From Limnoperna fortunei (taxonomy: Eukaryota > Mollusca > Bivalvia > Mytilida > Modiolidae): a stretch of 64,000 bases of DNA. The notes under the pieces are model-generated. The model saw nothing but the letters and a program-made list of their open reading frames with translations, was not told the origin of the DNA and ran no database searches. Shown piece after piece: positions 32,951 to 45,299 of the stretch. Each line of letters starts with the position of its first letter. Within the stretch, counting starts at the first letter, position 1. The position numbers were made by a program, and so were the translations under genes. The stretch is from NCBI GenBank assembly GCA_944474755.1, contig OX104119.1, positions 44,603,927-44,667,926 of the forward strand, read 5' to 3'.

Positions 32951-34350
32951 GAATAGGTGAAAGATACTATGTTGCTAATAACGACGTTCTCTGTCAGTTT
33001 CTGTTATCTTTAACACAAGCATGAAATGATTGATGTACATTTTTCGAGGTTGGTGGGGAGTTTGAAAAAGTGTGCTTTTTGCATACTTTGGAAATTGATT
33101 GACAATATGGATGAACACTAACATGTTCTATATCTCACTTTAATGAATGAATTTATTTATTAGTTTAATTAAAATCCACTTAAACTCTATCAAATAATTG
33201 TGTAAAAAGAAATTCAGAGAATATGGCTCCCATTTCATAATAAAGCAGACACCGAAACAATGGCCTACGTTAACGTGGTACATAGATCTATATCTAACAA
33301 ATATTTTCGGAGAAAAAATGTAAAATATTTTAAAATTTTTCTAATAGTCAGAGAGCTACAATATTATAGCTGCATGTAACATGGAGAATGTCAATAGTCT
33401 ATTGGCGAAAAAAAAACAGGAAATATTTTCCTCTTAAGGTTTAAAAGGGATTAAATGAAATGATAAAAATTACACAATGTTATCAGTTTATTCCTAAATT
33501 TCATATCCAGGATAAAATACTATCGCTCTAAAACTAGGTGTGTGTTAACTGTACAAAATATTATCAGTTAAATCATAACTTCCAAATCCATGACAAACAT
33601 ACCGTCTCCCTAAAATTAGAAAACAAAAAAATGTTTGTGTTTAGAGGTTCACATAATCTTAAAGTCACAGTCAAACACAATTCTGATGAACATAAAAAAA
33701 AAAAAATTCTCGTAATCGGTATAATGATACACGTTTTATCTACTACTAAATTCCCTACTTGCGGTAAAGAAGATTTATCTCCCATTTGTAGAGTTATCTG
33801 TTCTTTAGAGCAGGTACTTTACAGTAACTTCTGTGGGTAAAAAGTAGTTTATCTTCAATATTTTTTTATTCATATACAACAAAGTATCCGATAAAATTTA
33901 CTATGATGTGGAAACTAATTCTGCAGTTTTTTAGTTGTACTGGAAGAGTCAGTCCACAGACATTGTTTAAAAAAAATAAAAACGTGATTTTTCCCTATCT
34001 ATTCAATACTAGGTACCTGCTGTTATGAAAGGCAACTCTTGGAAATGGGAAGTAACTCTTATATTCCGAAAATAGGGAATATATTATTAAATAGTTATTT
34101 AGGTCAGTCTTGCAAATACATGACTAAAGTCACGCTTGAAACAAAACAAAGGGAAATATCAATCAGCTTTTTATTATACAAACAATGGAACATACCTAGC
34201 AGTTTATATTGTTACTTCAAGAAAACATATGTTAAATAAGTACTTTAAAAGCTAATTTCATGTTTATGACAATGCCATACTTGTATTATGAATAGTCACT
34301 GCACTAAATACAAAAAAGTATACACAGACATTAATTTCAAATACTTAAAG
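32950..34350. other. No gene seen
   Basis: The 100-codon frame at 33538-33840 has no motif and overlaps an opposite-strand frame of similar length. It is not supported as a gene. Confidence 0.45.
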
Positions 34351-34352
34351 TT

Positions 34353-34423
34353 ATCGACATACTAGTTTACTTCTAATGTTGTTTTAATGTGAAACAACAT
34401 TAAAAGTAAACTAGTATGTCGAT
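34353..34423. repeat. Near-perfect 32 bp hairpin
   Basis: ATCGACATACTAGTTTACTT begins the left arm (34353-34384) and its inverted copy ends the right arm (34392-34423). They match at 31 of 32 positions with a 7-base loop. It could be a foldback element or a small-RNA precursor. Confidence 0.75.
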
Positions 34424-34465
34424 ACAGAAATTTCTAATATAATGCTGATTAAATTTAAATGCTTA

Positions 34466-34890
34466 ATGTGACCGATCATTTCTGTTGACTGCTAAACTAC
34501 TCAAACAAGGGATTGTTGTACCTAGGTTGATGTTATCTCTCCAGAAGTTCTATGGTCGGCATCACGACTTAATTGATCGTTATGGGAAAGTGTCTCAAAT
34601 ACGATCTGACATTTTCGCTGAGTCATAGGTAGTGTTTCCTATCCCTGGATTTGACTTTTCCCTAGACAAGACACTGTATAACTCGACGGGTGTGTAGTTA
34701 GAGGCAGGCACTGCTTACTCCTCCGGAGCACTTGAGTGTACCCATGGTTTTTATTGGGTTTCGTTTACTCTCTTTGTGTGTTTTATGTTTTTGGTTTTTG
34801 TGTTGTGTTTGTCTATATCCGGATGTATAACTGTCCCTTGGCTTTTAGCTCTTTTTTTTCGGTTTTCTTTGCTACTTTCTTATTAATACA
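34466..34890 (+). mobile_element. Penelope-like 3' end: RT terminus plus tail
   Basis: Translation begins DRSFLLTAKLLKQGIVVPRL and KFYGRHHDLIDRYGKSVS, the RT C-terminus also seen at 7784-8500. It then has the tail with 'cgacgggtgtgtagttagaggcagg', 'acccatggtttttattggg' and 'gtttgtctatatccgg'. It is cut at a point well inside the RT. The frame at 34736-34960 lies in the tail and is not conserved between copies. Confidence 0.82.
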
Positions 34891-34899
34891 AATGACACA

Positions 34900-36500
34900 T
34901 GTTTGGAGATGGAAAAGTTACTGCATGAAATACAAAGATCGAAATATGGTATTGATATAGACATATATTACATATTTTTAATTAGTGTTAGGTTTCATGC
35001 AAATATATTGCCAAAGAGCTTAGAAGGTCTCCTCATTTTCCAGTAAATACTTGCATCTTTCGGAGAGCATAAGCTGGTATATCAAAACACAATTTCAAGA
35101 ACAACTTATGAAATGCATGCAATAAAGCTTCACACATAAGTGAATATACTCACATATTGGTGACTTATTAAGGTATCGTTAATGATTTCGGCGTATTAAA
35201 AAGGGATAGATTCCCGTCCATACTACATGTATGAACTGATACCATAGAACTGTGACGTCTGTTGCATTCTAGCGTGGAATCCATATTGCTTAATTTTTTT
35301 AAGTATTTATTTCAGGCAATGGAATATCAGCTGAAAATATAGCTATTACATAGTTTACAGATCCCTATATTTATCTGATTTAAAACAACTGATTAAAGTT
35401 TTATAGAAGCAAATCCGTCAAAGGGTGTTTCTATTTGCTGGATCTTACCATTCTAAATGCTCCAAAAAGACCTTGAGTATAATCAGTATAACGTTATTAA
35501 AAATGGACATTGCAACAGTTTTTTATAGAAGTAAATATTTATTGAATGCTCTCATTACCACCATTGGCAATTAGAACGCTTATTATTGTCGGTAAGACCA
35601 CCCAGTACTTTTACACTGATTGACAGTAAATACACACATTACTATAACACCAATTATATATAAGTACTTTCACTAGATGATGCTTCCTGCTTTCTTTGCC
35701 ACACGACTATTGTCTAAAATATTTTCCTTCTGTGTCTTTTTTTACTTATTAAAAATTTCACTAAAAATAATATTACATAAATCAAAACGCATAATACCAA
35801 GAATACATAAAAACTACGAAGTGAATAAATAAAGGCATGAAAAAAGAAGAAGAACTATTTTCATGTGCGCAATTATGTATAGTGTTGTAACTCTTTACTT
35901 AATAATTGCAAAGCGTATTTTTGCTAATTTGTTTAATAATACATACCTAACAATGACTTACAATAGATAGAACGGTGTTTTTGACACATTCAATATCATT
36001 ACATATCTTATGGTGTCAAAATTGCTTTCCTGACACTCTGCGCATTATCTTTAGAAGGTCTTCATGCACTGTATTAAATTGTATATACATACATCATGTA
36101 CCTTGATGTGTTTTTGTATAGACAAATTTTGCTTATGTTATATGTACAATGTTTTAAATACATCATATTGTCAGTGATTGAAAACCAGTTATAAAAGTTA
36201 TCTTCTTGTTTTTTACATAGAAAACAAACTTTTGTTACACTGCAGTTCATAGTTTCCATTCATAAATTCGGTGATACCTAAATAGATAAGATTGTTATAA
36301 ATAACACAAATTTTGTTGAAAAAGAGTGACAAGCGTGATTACAGGAAGAACCTACTTCTGTACCATGTAAACACATAGCATTGTTGTTCAAAACAAAAAC
36401 TATTGTTTTCACTTTGATGACTGATAATTTTATCTAAAGTATCCATGAACCATTTTGTATTTGAAATTTGTTTAACGATTATAAAAATATATTACGTAAC
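34900..36500. other. No gene seen
   Basis: AT-rich, with no coding motif and no repeat recognised. Confidence 0.5.
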
Positions 36501-36501
36501 T

Positions 36502-36609
36502 GGGTGCCGTTTCATACAGCGATCGCTAATTAACGTGCTCGTTATCCCATGCAATTTAAATGGGATAACGTGCACGTTAAGCTAACGATCGCTTTATGAA
36601 ACGGCACCC
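36502..36609. mobile_element. Short palindromic MITE-like element
   Basis: About 49 bp arms: GGGTGCCGTTTCATACAGCG at the left and its inverted counterpart CGCTTTATGAAACGGCACCC at the right, both continuing inward through GATCGC..TTAACGTGC.CGTTATCCCAT. The centre is an AT-rich loop. Total 108 bp, no coding capacity. The sharp ends suggest a non-autonomous DNA element. Confidence 0.8.
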
Positions 36610-36819
36610 TGGATCGTAACATGCTTGTCTAAATATTATTGTTAAAGTTATAAACTACAAAAAGGAGAATCGATTGGATGTTTTCAGTTTTTTACCACAA
36701 CTGTAATTATTTTGAAATTTTCTACAAATCATGAATGATATAAAATGTCATCATCCAGGTCGAACGCTTATATTAAAATACCGTTTGCATCGACATACCC
36801 GTCTAATTTCCGTGTGGTG

Positions 36820-36965
36820 TTTACCTTGCTCGTTAAAGATTTAGTATCTTCCATGTCAGTCTGCGGTAAAGACCAGTGTTCATCTTGTAGATCTGAGATA
36901 AGACCCAGTGTTTATCCTGCCTGTCTAGGGTATTGCCAGTGCTCGCCTTACCCGACTGAGAACAT
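36820..36965 (-). repeat. Small inverted array of the 32 bp satellite
   Basis: Repeated 'ccagtgtttatcctgcctgtct' and 'ccagtgttcatcttgtagatctgag' are the reverse complement of the unit at 24450-25600. About four units. Confidence 0.65.
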
Positions 36966-37229
36966 GTCCAGTTTGACGTTGTAACAAGTATTTGTCTACA
37001 CATTTGTCTGAAGACGTGCAGTAGCATTTTAAATTTCCTGATATGAACAATAATGGTATTGAACAAAACAGAAAGTTTCCAAAGCGAACTTCAAATTAGA
37101 GTATCTTAAAATTGATCAAGGGGAAATAAAGCATATACAAATTTTGTCAGTGAAATTAATTAATACGAAAAAAAGAAATCACTAAAAATGAACGTTAAAC
37201 AAAATAACAGAAATGACGATCCTGGGGGC

Positions 37230-37510
37230 GTGAACTGCTATTTTGAAAGTCATATACAGCATTATTCATTGTATCTCTCTTTTGTCTTGAAACCAATGAA
37301 CACAGATTTTCTACTCATGCTTACTCCCTTTAAAATATGAAAACACTTTAAGAATAAAATTTGAAAAAAAACAATGTATCAGTACATTTACTGTAGCCGA
37401 ATAAAAGTGTGCTGTCTTGTTGATCATTAAGGTTTGATGACATAAACTCTTTAAACATGATCTAAAATGTCCCTTTCTTCTTTATATTTTAAACAGTGAT
37501 ATTCTATGAT
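37230..37510 (+). repeat. Direct duplication, copy 1 (partner at 38830-39080)
   Basis: Shares 'tatgaaaacactttaagaataaaatttg', 'ttactgtagccgaataaa', 'attaaggtttg' and 'tgatctaaaatgtccctttc' in order with 38830-39080. Confidence 0.75.
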
Positions 37511-38830
37511 CTTGATTTTATACCAATTACTTTTAATATTCCTTATTTAGGTGTTATACAAAATGATAATCAACCACATTTCTTTATTGAAACTTAATAA
37601 GTTTTACATCATGAGAAAGTGAAAGTGCTTAATTATCATTGGTGGTACATGCATCATAGTCAAAGAACGAACACTAGCTAAGGGGTTGTATAAGATATTT
37701 ACTAAGTTCTTAAAGCGGAATTCAAAGAGTCTGTGGTGTTTTTTACTTGCATGCTTTATATGAAGGCATTAACCAAACGCGATTTTCTTTTATATAGCAG
37801 AAAATATAAATTTAAATTTAATCGAACGTTTTATTTGATGGTTACTACATGAAGTTCCCTACATACGATTACAGGAATGGGGGCCAAAATGGCTATTCCC
37901 GGCTACCGTTTGAGTCTTTGCGGGATAAATCAGGATAAAATCGAATAAATTACAATAATGCATTAATTAAAGGTGAGAGAATACTATTCATTTTCATTAA
38001 AGTACAACTTTAAATTAGAGCTGACTACATTATTTGCGTGGTATAATGATATCATTCAAAGCTGAATTATCAGGTTATAATATGAACACGTGGTAGATGA
38101 CGTGTCTAGAGGTAGACCTTGTTGTCTGAATGTTAAGGAACCTGTTGTAGATGCTAAAAATTACGTTCAATGCAGCTATACAAAATATATGTGGGAGATA
38201 GAGGAGAATCAGTCACATAGGCAAAAAATATGTGGCAGAGTAAGGGGTTAAAAGCGTCCAAAACAATGTACTGTTAAAAACTTAGCAACACAGACATGCC
38301 AAGCGTACCAACCAAACACAAAGAAGTAAAAATAAAAGCCCATCAAAACACTGCGCCTGTTCAATAAAAAAACCATTAATCTCCAAAATAAAGTCAATCA
38401 CATATGTGTGTTTTAAAATACCTTTCCTTTAAATTAGCTTTTTGTAATAAACCAGCAATGTGCAATAAAAGAAACAGTTATTAAATTGTACCTCCGATTT
38501 TACTAAAATCTCTTCATTGAGTAAAATAGTGTTAAAAGTCTATTTTTAAGGAGCTTGCTACATGATTGTCGATGCGTGACCGGTCCATTTGATTAAGTGT
38601 CAACTGATTTTATTATTTCTTCTAGTTTCTGATGCCTACATCACAATTCAATTGTTGTTGATACATCCTACGCCTAATTAGAATTTAAACTATAAATATA
38701 CTAAGTAAACAGCAGAAAGGCATAAATTGCTAAGAAAGCATTACACATGTCTGCAGAAACTGTCTTGTGGAATGATACGTCACAGGTCATGCTGGACCTC
38801 TTTCCTGTCTTCAACCCAATGGACGCATAT
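37510..38830. other. No gene seen
   Basis: Lies between the two copies of a direct duplication. No coding motif. The 38200-38400 stretch is A-rich. Confidence 0.45.
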
Positions 38831-39080
38831 TGTCTACTAATGCCTTCTAGTTTTGTAGTATAGTAACTGCTTTATTGCGAAATGAAGAATCCGTTTAAGC
38901 ATACTACGGATAAAGTATGAAAACTCTTTAAGAATAAAATTTTATAAAACAATTTATCATAGCATTTGCTGTAGCGGAATAAATTGTTGCTGACTTGCGC
39001 GTTATTAAGGTTTGCTTACATTAAATATTTTAAAATGATCTAAAATGTCCCTTTCTTCTATTTATTTTAAACAATATAGA
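38830..39080 (+). repeat. Direct duplication, copy 2 (partner at 37230-37510)
   Basis: Second copy, about 1.57 kb downstream of the first. The strongest match is 'tgatctaaaatgtccctttc' with the preceding 'aaaactctttaagaataaaatttt'. Confidence 0.75.
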
Positions 39081-39317
39081 GTTTAATCAAACTTATGTCA
39101 ATATTTATTTTCTATTGCTGATGCCAATTATGTCACTTGCTTAGTGTAAGTTAGTGTTTAAATTAATACTTTAAAAGAAGCCAATATTTCGTTCAAAAGT
39201 ATTTAGACAGATACAATTTAATTATCAGCAATTTGTGGTTCAGAAAATAGCTGTTAATGTGTCTGATTAGTATTAAACTCAGTTTCCATGCTCTTGAAGA
39301 TCTGTCGAGTTACTTTG

Positions 39318-39800
39318 AATACTGCTTATTTAGGCACTACAGCGTTTGGCGGTGGTGGTGTTACAGTGTGGGGAGGCTTTTCATACGACTGTAAACTGAA
39401 TCTGTATGTGGTTGATGGGACAATGAGAGGGCAGAAATATCAAAATGACGTCACTAACGCTAATATTGTGCCACATTTTGACAATCATGCACTTGGTAAC
39501 AGACCCATCTTTATGGATGACAATGCAAAACCTCACCGAGCTGCAATTGTACGTGATGTTATCGAAAGGGAAGCTATTGAGCATCTTCCATTGCCATCCA
39601 TGTTACCCGATATGAATCCAATTGAACATTTGTGGGATATCATTGGCCGTAAAATCAATAGCAGAGCACCTGCTTGTCCAAAAGTCCAAGAACTACATGT
39701 TGCCATTCAAAATGAATGTCAGAATTAACCACATGCTACACTTCGTCGTTTAGTCAACAGCATGAGGAGGAGAGTTAATGAACAGGTACCGGAAGCGTGG
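39318..39800 (+). pseudogene. Tc1-like transposase fragment, C-terminal catalytic half
   Basis: A nearly open fragment: FGGGGVTVWGGFSYD, FMDDNAKPHRA (second catalytic Asp), HLPLPSMLPDMNPIEHLWDI (Glu of the DD34E triad in P-I-E), then a stop at 39726-39728 followed in frame by PHATLRRLVNSMRRRVNE. The N-terminal DNA-binding part and the first Asp are missing. It differs from the relic at 13256-18862 and is better preserved. It sits immediately upstream of a large duplicated segment. Confidence 0.88.
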
Positions 39801-40089
39801 ATATTACACGACTTACTGATTACTTTGCGTTTAACACATTTCAAAGTGACTTTTCATTCCCTGAACGTTGACCTGTGATGATATGTTTACTTAAAGTTCA
39901 TGAAATTGAAGTATGCAATCAAACTTATTTTTTAACAAATGAAAGTTATATTTGCACTGTTTTTGATATCTTTGCTTTAATAAGTAGATCGACTGTAAAC
40001 ATGTTGTTTGTATGTTTCATTTGTCATTAATGTTCAATAAATTGTCATATCTTTAAAAAAATTAAAATATAAAATCTAAAATGAATCCC

Positions 40090-42660
40090 TGGGAAATAAT
40101 AGGATGTTGCCTAACTTATGGCGAGGCGTATAAATTGTTTGTTCTGATCTGTTATTTTGTAGAGCCACAGTTGCCATCAACGCAATTGGCTTTTAACTGC
40201 AAGTAACCATATAACGTCACCCACTAAGGCCCATGGCCAGACTTCCATATTCTAATCTATCATTTCTTTATCAAATGGTTCCCTTATCAACAATAATATA
40301 CATACTGTAATACTTGTAATGAATTGTTTTAATGTTAACTTTTCTCTCTATTACGACCCTACGAAGGCTGAGCCTTTTTTTGCCTACATTTCTGCATGTG
40401 TATGTGGGAGTCTACTGTAGGGAATACTGCACATACAATGAAACGTTTCGATAAATTTTTATTTGTGCTGTCCGCTATATAGAAATAAAATTATATTTGA
40501 TAAAGTCTTTACAATGAGTTTTTATTTCTTTTTAAATCGACAGCACACATTTATTTTATTGCTTTAGAGAGTATATTTTATTTCAATTGATCATTGTTAG
40601 CCACTGTACGACTTTAACTGTACTTTAAATCTGTAATTAACGGTTATTGAGCAAAATCTATCTTTTATTGAGGGATACTCTATTGTATTTGTCCCTTCAC
40701 AAATTGATAAGGGATATTTGTTTAAATGTTTTTGTGCTTTTATTAGATCTTATTACTGCCCAGGTTGCATCTATCTATCAACTTAGCTCAAAGTTTTGTT
40801 TGGTAATTTATATATGAGGAACATTCGTTATTTCACCTAAAAAAAATTAAACGAAATAGTAAAACTTGTTGCGTATTTTTCTACGATAAAACCTCTCCAT
40901 AAAACACCTGATTTAAAGACTAGGATGCCTGTTCTCAGTTAAGGTCTGCCATATAACACATTCAAGCAGACTCTAAGTTTAGTTTATGCCTTCTTTGTAT
41001 TTATCATTCTTTCAGTCTGATGTATGTAATGTGTATCTATTTTGATTTTGATTTATCGACTTGATAAACGTAAACGTCTTAAAATATATAAAAAAGTCAT
41101 CAAAAGTTATTAACGTATACTAATCAAATTTGTACCTAACTTTCAAAAATACATATATATGATACGTGTAAATTTAATGTCTATAATATCACGAAACATG
41201 ATAAAATCCCAAAATAAAACGTATTAATTATAGTTAATTATGATATTCATTATAAAAAATTGACTCGATGTGTGTACACATATATACGTGTGACATGCAA
41301 GTGAACAAATTGATCCATCTGTGGCTATTTCTACATTACAAAATCGTTCTTCTTCGTTTTCTACACCTCCTTAATTATTAGTCTATCAATCCTACACTGA
41401 AACAAACATTTCCAATCTTCACTGTTAATGTTGTTAATCTTCATACGTCCATCAGCATCAAGTAAAGTAAGATCAATATAGAATGAAGCGTAACCGGAAC
41501 AAAACATGAGTTAAAACCCTGTTTTAACAATGCTTAGACGTTGGTTGCATACAACATTATCCTTCGTTTAGAGGAGGAAAAGATATCAAAAGAAGCAATT
41601 ATAAATGTACATCAGTTACCGTGTAAAAGCAACAGATAATTACATTATTAATGGCATAACGCCATGTTTAAAAAAACAATGGTTGTTTTCTGTAAATATT
41701 CTTTTATTGTGTTTCAATAAAGTACTCACCCCTTCGGATATATCTAGAAAACATAAACCAGAATGTTTTACTTGTAATGCTTTATAAGTATAATCTTATC
41801 AAACAATTGTATTGACAAAAGGTGTTTTATAGCGTTGTTGATGTAGTTTAGCAAATTCGATTACATGTAATTCATAAGCTGGTTTAAAGTATAAGGAGAT
41901 TAATAATTAATCAACTTATTTTGCCCGTGTAAGAGGGTTTTTAATATGTATGATATCTTCATAACGGCATACATTAGATATGACAGTAGACATTTTAAAG
42001 CAACTGCTGATGATTAAACCAAATGATAGTTCATATTCGCAATTCCGAATAAAATGGAAGAAAGACCATCCACATTCCCCAATAAAAAAGAAAAAAATAA
42101 GGCGAGAACCAAGCAATAAACTAACAAATTTATTGATCCAAATGAGTTAACAGTTATTCCTTTTAATGTTGCAACCAACATGTTATTTAATGTAACTGTC
42201 AAAGTGCAATACATGTAACTAATGGGGTAAAACAAGAGAAAGAATGCAGAAAAGTGTAAAAATAAAATATAAACAGCTAATCCAACTGGTTCTATTTAAC
42301 CATTTCTGTTGTCAGCGTTTTATAATCGTTTTGTGAATATTAAAGCATCGTGGAATTGGTATATAGATATATAAATTCAGTACGCAGCAAATGTTTATAT
42401 CAATGAATGTACAACACATTGTTGGGAGTTTGATTTTAGAACTTAAATGCGGTGTAATATATTGTTCGTTAGAGTTTGTTAGAAAAGGGGCATATCTCTA
42501 TAAGAACTTACTATTTAGTTGATACAGTTAACCAATACTATAAAATTGCACTGCATGGTTACCAGCATCATGAAACTGACGAACGATGTAGTAACACCAT
42601 AAGTACTTACTTCTAATTAAAACAATACGATTATGACATGATACAAATTCCAAAAATCTT
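40090..42660 (+). repeat. Segmental duplication, copy 1 (partner at 55890-58450)
   Basis: About 2.5 kb collinear with 55890-58450. Shared phrases, in order, include 'gttattttgtagagc', 'gcaagtaac.atataacgtc', 'tcaattgatcat', 'cacgactttaactgt'-type text, 'tgtttaaaaaaacaatggttgttttctgtaa', 'gatgtagtttagcaaa' and 'tcaacttattttgccc'. No open frame is conserved between copies, so it is treated as non-coding. Confidence 0.82.
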
Positions 42661-42746
42661 TATTGACATTACAATTAATATATCAATTTTCTATACCATA
42701 AACCGCTGCTGACTAATAAGCTGTTCAAACGCTTTAAGTTAGTTAA

Positions 42747-43016
42747 TGCGTGCCTCAGTGGCCGAGTGGTTTAGTTAGTGAGTCATCTACTATTGATCAC
42801 GTGCCTGTCAACCCTGAGGTTGCGGGTTCGAGTCTCACTGCTGCAAGCAGTTCATGCTGACTCCAATTTTAATTGACAAGGAATACAGTCTTCCTACCAG
42901 AGGTCGGAGTATTCTCCAGGTACTCCGACGTCCATCCGGATCCAAACTTATAGCCACAATATACCTGAAAAATTGCTGAAAGTGGCTTTAAACAACATTT
43001 AAATAAACAAACAAAT
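42747..43016 (+). mobile_element. Complete-looking SINE, tRNA-Ser/Leu-like head
   Basis: Best-preserved SINE of the window. Box A TGGCCGAGTGG at 42759-42769, box B GGTTCGAGTCT at 42825-42835, body 'ttaattgacaaggaata' and 'aggtcggagtattctccagg', end 'attgctgaaagtggctttaaac' and an AAATAAACAAACAAAT tail. The long variable region between boxes fits derivation from a class II tRNA. It interrupts the array that follows the duplicated segment, and copy 2 (near 58450) lacks it. Confidence 0.85.
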
Positions 43017-43435
43017 ACATAAGTTGATGTCATTTCGTATGGCCGTGCAATAGTCATTACAATCTTATCTATCGTTTTAATTTACTATTAGACTTATCAT
43101 ATAGACAAAACTCATTCTTTTGATTCAATTTACGAAGGTTTTTGAAAAATTATTTTCAGCCATATAGATTTGACCCTAAAACGTCTATTAAAGTTTCGTT
43201 TTTCAAAATGTTTAACGATTCTAAAGTCTTTAGTCAATACGAATTTTAAAAGCTATACAAACATTTAATATAAAAAACTTCGTATTTTTATCCTGAGATA
43301 TTTACACTCATTCCATTTAAAACGAAAAATTCTGACAAACAGAAATTTGTTCTTCAAATTTTACAATCCCTTCATTAAAGACAAGAAAAACACTGGAGCA
43401 CGCTCCATTAATTTAAAACCACAGAAAAAGCTTAA

Positions 43436-43777
43436 TCTACATCATTCTTAGACGTACACCTGCAAAATGACACCTACGGTCTTTTTAGCACAAGAATTTA
43501 TGAAAAACGAGACGATTTTAATTTCAAAAGTAAAGCTTTCCCGCTCTTATGCAGCAATATTCCAGCTTTTCCTGCATACGGTGTCTATATTTTTCAATTG
43601 ATCAGGTATGCACAAGATAGCAGCGAGAATACTTATTTTTTCATACGTCACCAATTTCTTCTGGATAAACTTACAAACAACGGTTACAGGAAAAATTACT
43701 ATAGATATCATTTCATTCTTGAAAAATATTCCACCTCGTTAAAAAATATGATTGTAGATTGCTTTCTAAATTTTTGA
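43436..43777 (+). pseudogene. Penelope-like RT fragment (subfamily 2), open for 113 codons
   Basis: A continuous frame with no ATG at its head: STSFLDVHLQNDTYGLFSTR, IYEKRDDFNFKS, LLCSNIPAFPAYGVYIFQLI, then RHQFLLDKLTNNGY and SLKNMIVDCFL before a stop. These are the post-active-site RT/thumb segments of the subfamily at 28735 and 31238. Both ends are truncated. Absence of stops suggests it is younger than its relatives. Confidence 0.83.
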
Positions 43778-43959
43778 ATTCAGGACTGCGATGCTTAATG
43801 GATACAACTATTACTGACTAGTGGTATATGATACCCATCAATTTTCTGCAACATACCAACTCGTATACTGCAGTAAAAGAAGCGGAAGGTTAGGCTTACC
43901 ATAAACCTGCTACAAAACCTGGCTTAAATAACCATTTCTTTTGAAATGATTGTAGTTGC

Positions 43960-45290
43960 TATATTTTTGGATTGTTGGTTCCAACGCTTGCCATTTCGTT
44001 GGACTTTTTGACAGTTTCTTTAGTGTTCGGTTTTTGTTATTACCTTCATTCTTACTTATTTCCCTACAATGGCCTTATGAGTTTAAAAAAATATATGGTA
44101 CTTCACAAATGCACCCATAATCACTTTGTTGACATTAACTTATATATTGTATATAATTTTATTGGTTAACTTATCGATACTTTCTTCAGTTTTACTTACT
44201 TCCTAAAAACAAACAAATAATACAGAATATAATTGCATGAACTGAGGTGTACTAACAAGCATGATTAGAGTGACTTTACAAACTATTAACTAAAGTATCT
44301 TTTGTGTAATGCAAAATTTGTGTAAAATCTCTCGTGGATAATACATAATGATAATAAAATCTGATTAGACAAGAACTTACATTATAAAGGATAGACAAAC
44401 ACAAGGAACATAAAAAATTTGAAAAAGGAAACATGTGCTCAATATATATTCAATTTCATACGTGAACAATAAAATGAACACTGTAGATAAAAAAATGGTC
44501 GTTACATTTATACATGCTCATTACACTTACTATTCTGACTCATGCCTAAAACATTTGATATAACTCCATTTTGTTTAAATGTGAAGGAATTCGTAATTTT
44601 TTTAATAGTTTCACATATTTCTAAGATATAGGTATTCATTGTCACACTTTTTGTGTATATATTTTTTGTGTGTAGTGTTATTTTATATATATTTTATACA
44701 TATTATAATTGACTTTTCCCTAGACAAGACAATGAGTAACTCGACGGGTGTCTAATTAGAGGCAGGCACTGCTTACTCGTCCGGAGCACCTGTGTGCACC
44801 CATGGTTTTTATTGGGTTCGGGTTACTCTCTTTCTGTGTTTTATGTTTTTGAATTTTGTGTTGTGTTTGTCTATATCCGGATTTGTAACTGTCCCTTGGT
44901 TTTTGGCTCTTGTTGTTCGGTCGGTTTTCTTTGCTACTTTCTTATAGAATGATATACTTATCGTTACTTCCATGACTTGTACATACTCGCTGAAAGCAAA
45001 CCAAATAAAAAGTATAGATAATTGCACGAATTGACGTGTATAACATGCACAATGGGATTCACTTCTAATTTATTCCCTATCGCAATCGAAAATGTATCTC
45101 TGTTTTCTAATGGAATGGAAATTTGACTTTGATCTAAAATCTTGGACATTGCTCCAGCATGTATTTATAATCTATTAAATATGATATTCGTTTACAGTTC
45201 TTGCGACAAGGAACGTTCAATTACTAAAGGTAATATTCAGGTAAATACAATGAATGGGATATAACTTATTTTATGACATTTCAAACTTAA
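43960..45290 (+). repeat. Diverged units of the ~760 bp tandem repeat
   Basis: Matches to the array at 58460-63500: 'tgactcatgcctaaaacatttg..ataactccatttt', 'gtgtagtgttatttta', 'atacttatcgttactt', and 'aattgcacgaattgacgtgtataacatgcacaa..ggattcac'. A Penelope-like tail splits one unit at 44708-44946. Confidence 0.7.
44708..44946 (+). mobile_element. Penelope-like 3' tail inserted in a 760 bp unit
   Basis: Starts 'attgacttttccctagacaag' and carries 'ctcgacgggtgtctaattag', 'gcacccatggtttttattgg' and 'tcggttttctttgctacttt'. It lacks the RT part and is the least diverged of the tails. Confidence 0.85.
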
Positions 45291-45299
45291 TTCTTCTCA

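Noticed and set aside
33538..33840. 100-codon open frame
   Set aside because: A frame of 70 codons overlaps it on the other strand, and there is no motif or conservation evidence. Chance frame in AT-rich DNA.
41605..42235. Short frames in the duplicated segment (41605-41787, 41916-42116, 42014-42235)
   Set aside because: The matching region of copy 2 (57570-58150) has indels that destroy each frame, so they are not under protein-level constraint.
42747..42845. tRNA gene
   Set aside because: Boxes A and B are good, but a conserved SINE body and AAACAAAC tail follow, and several worn copies exist in the window.
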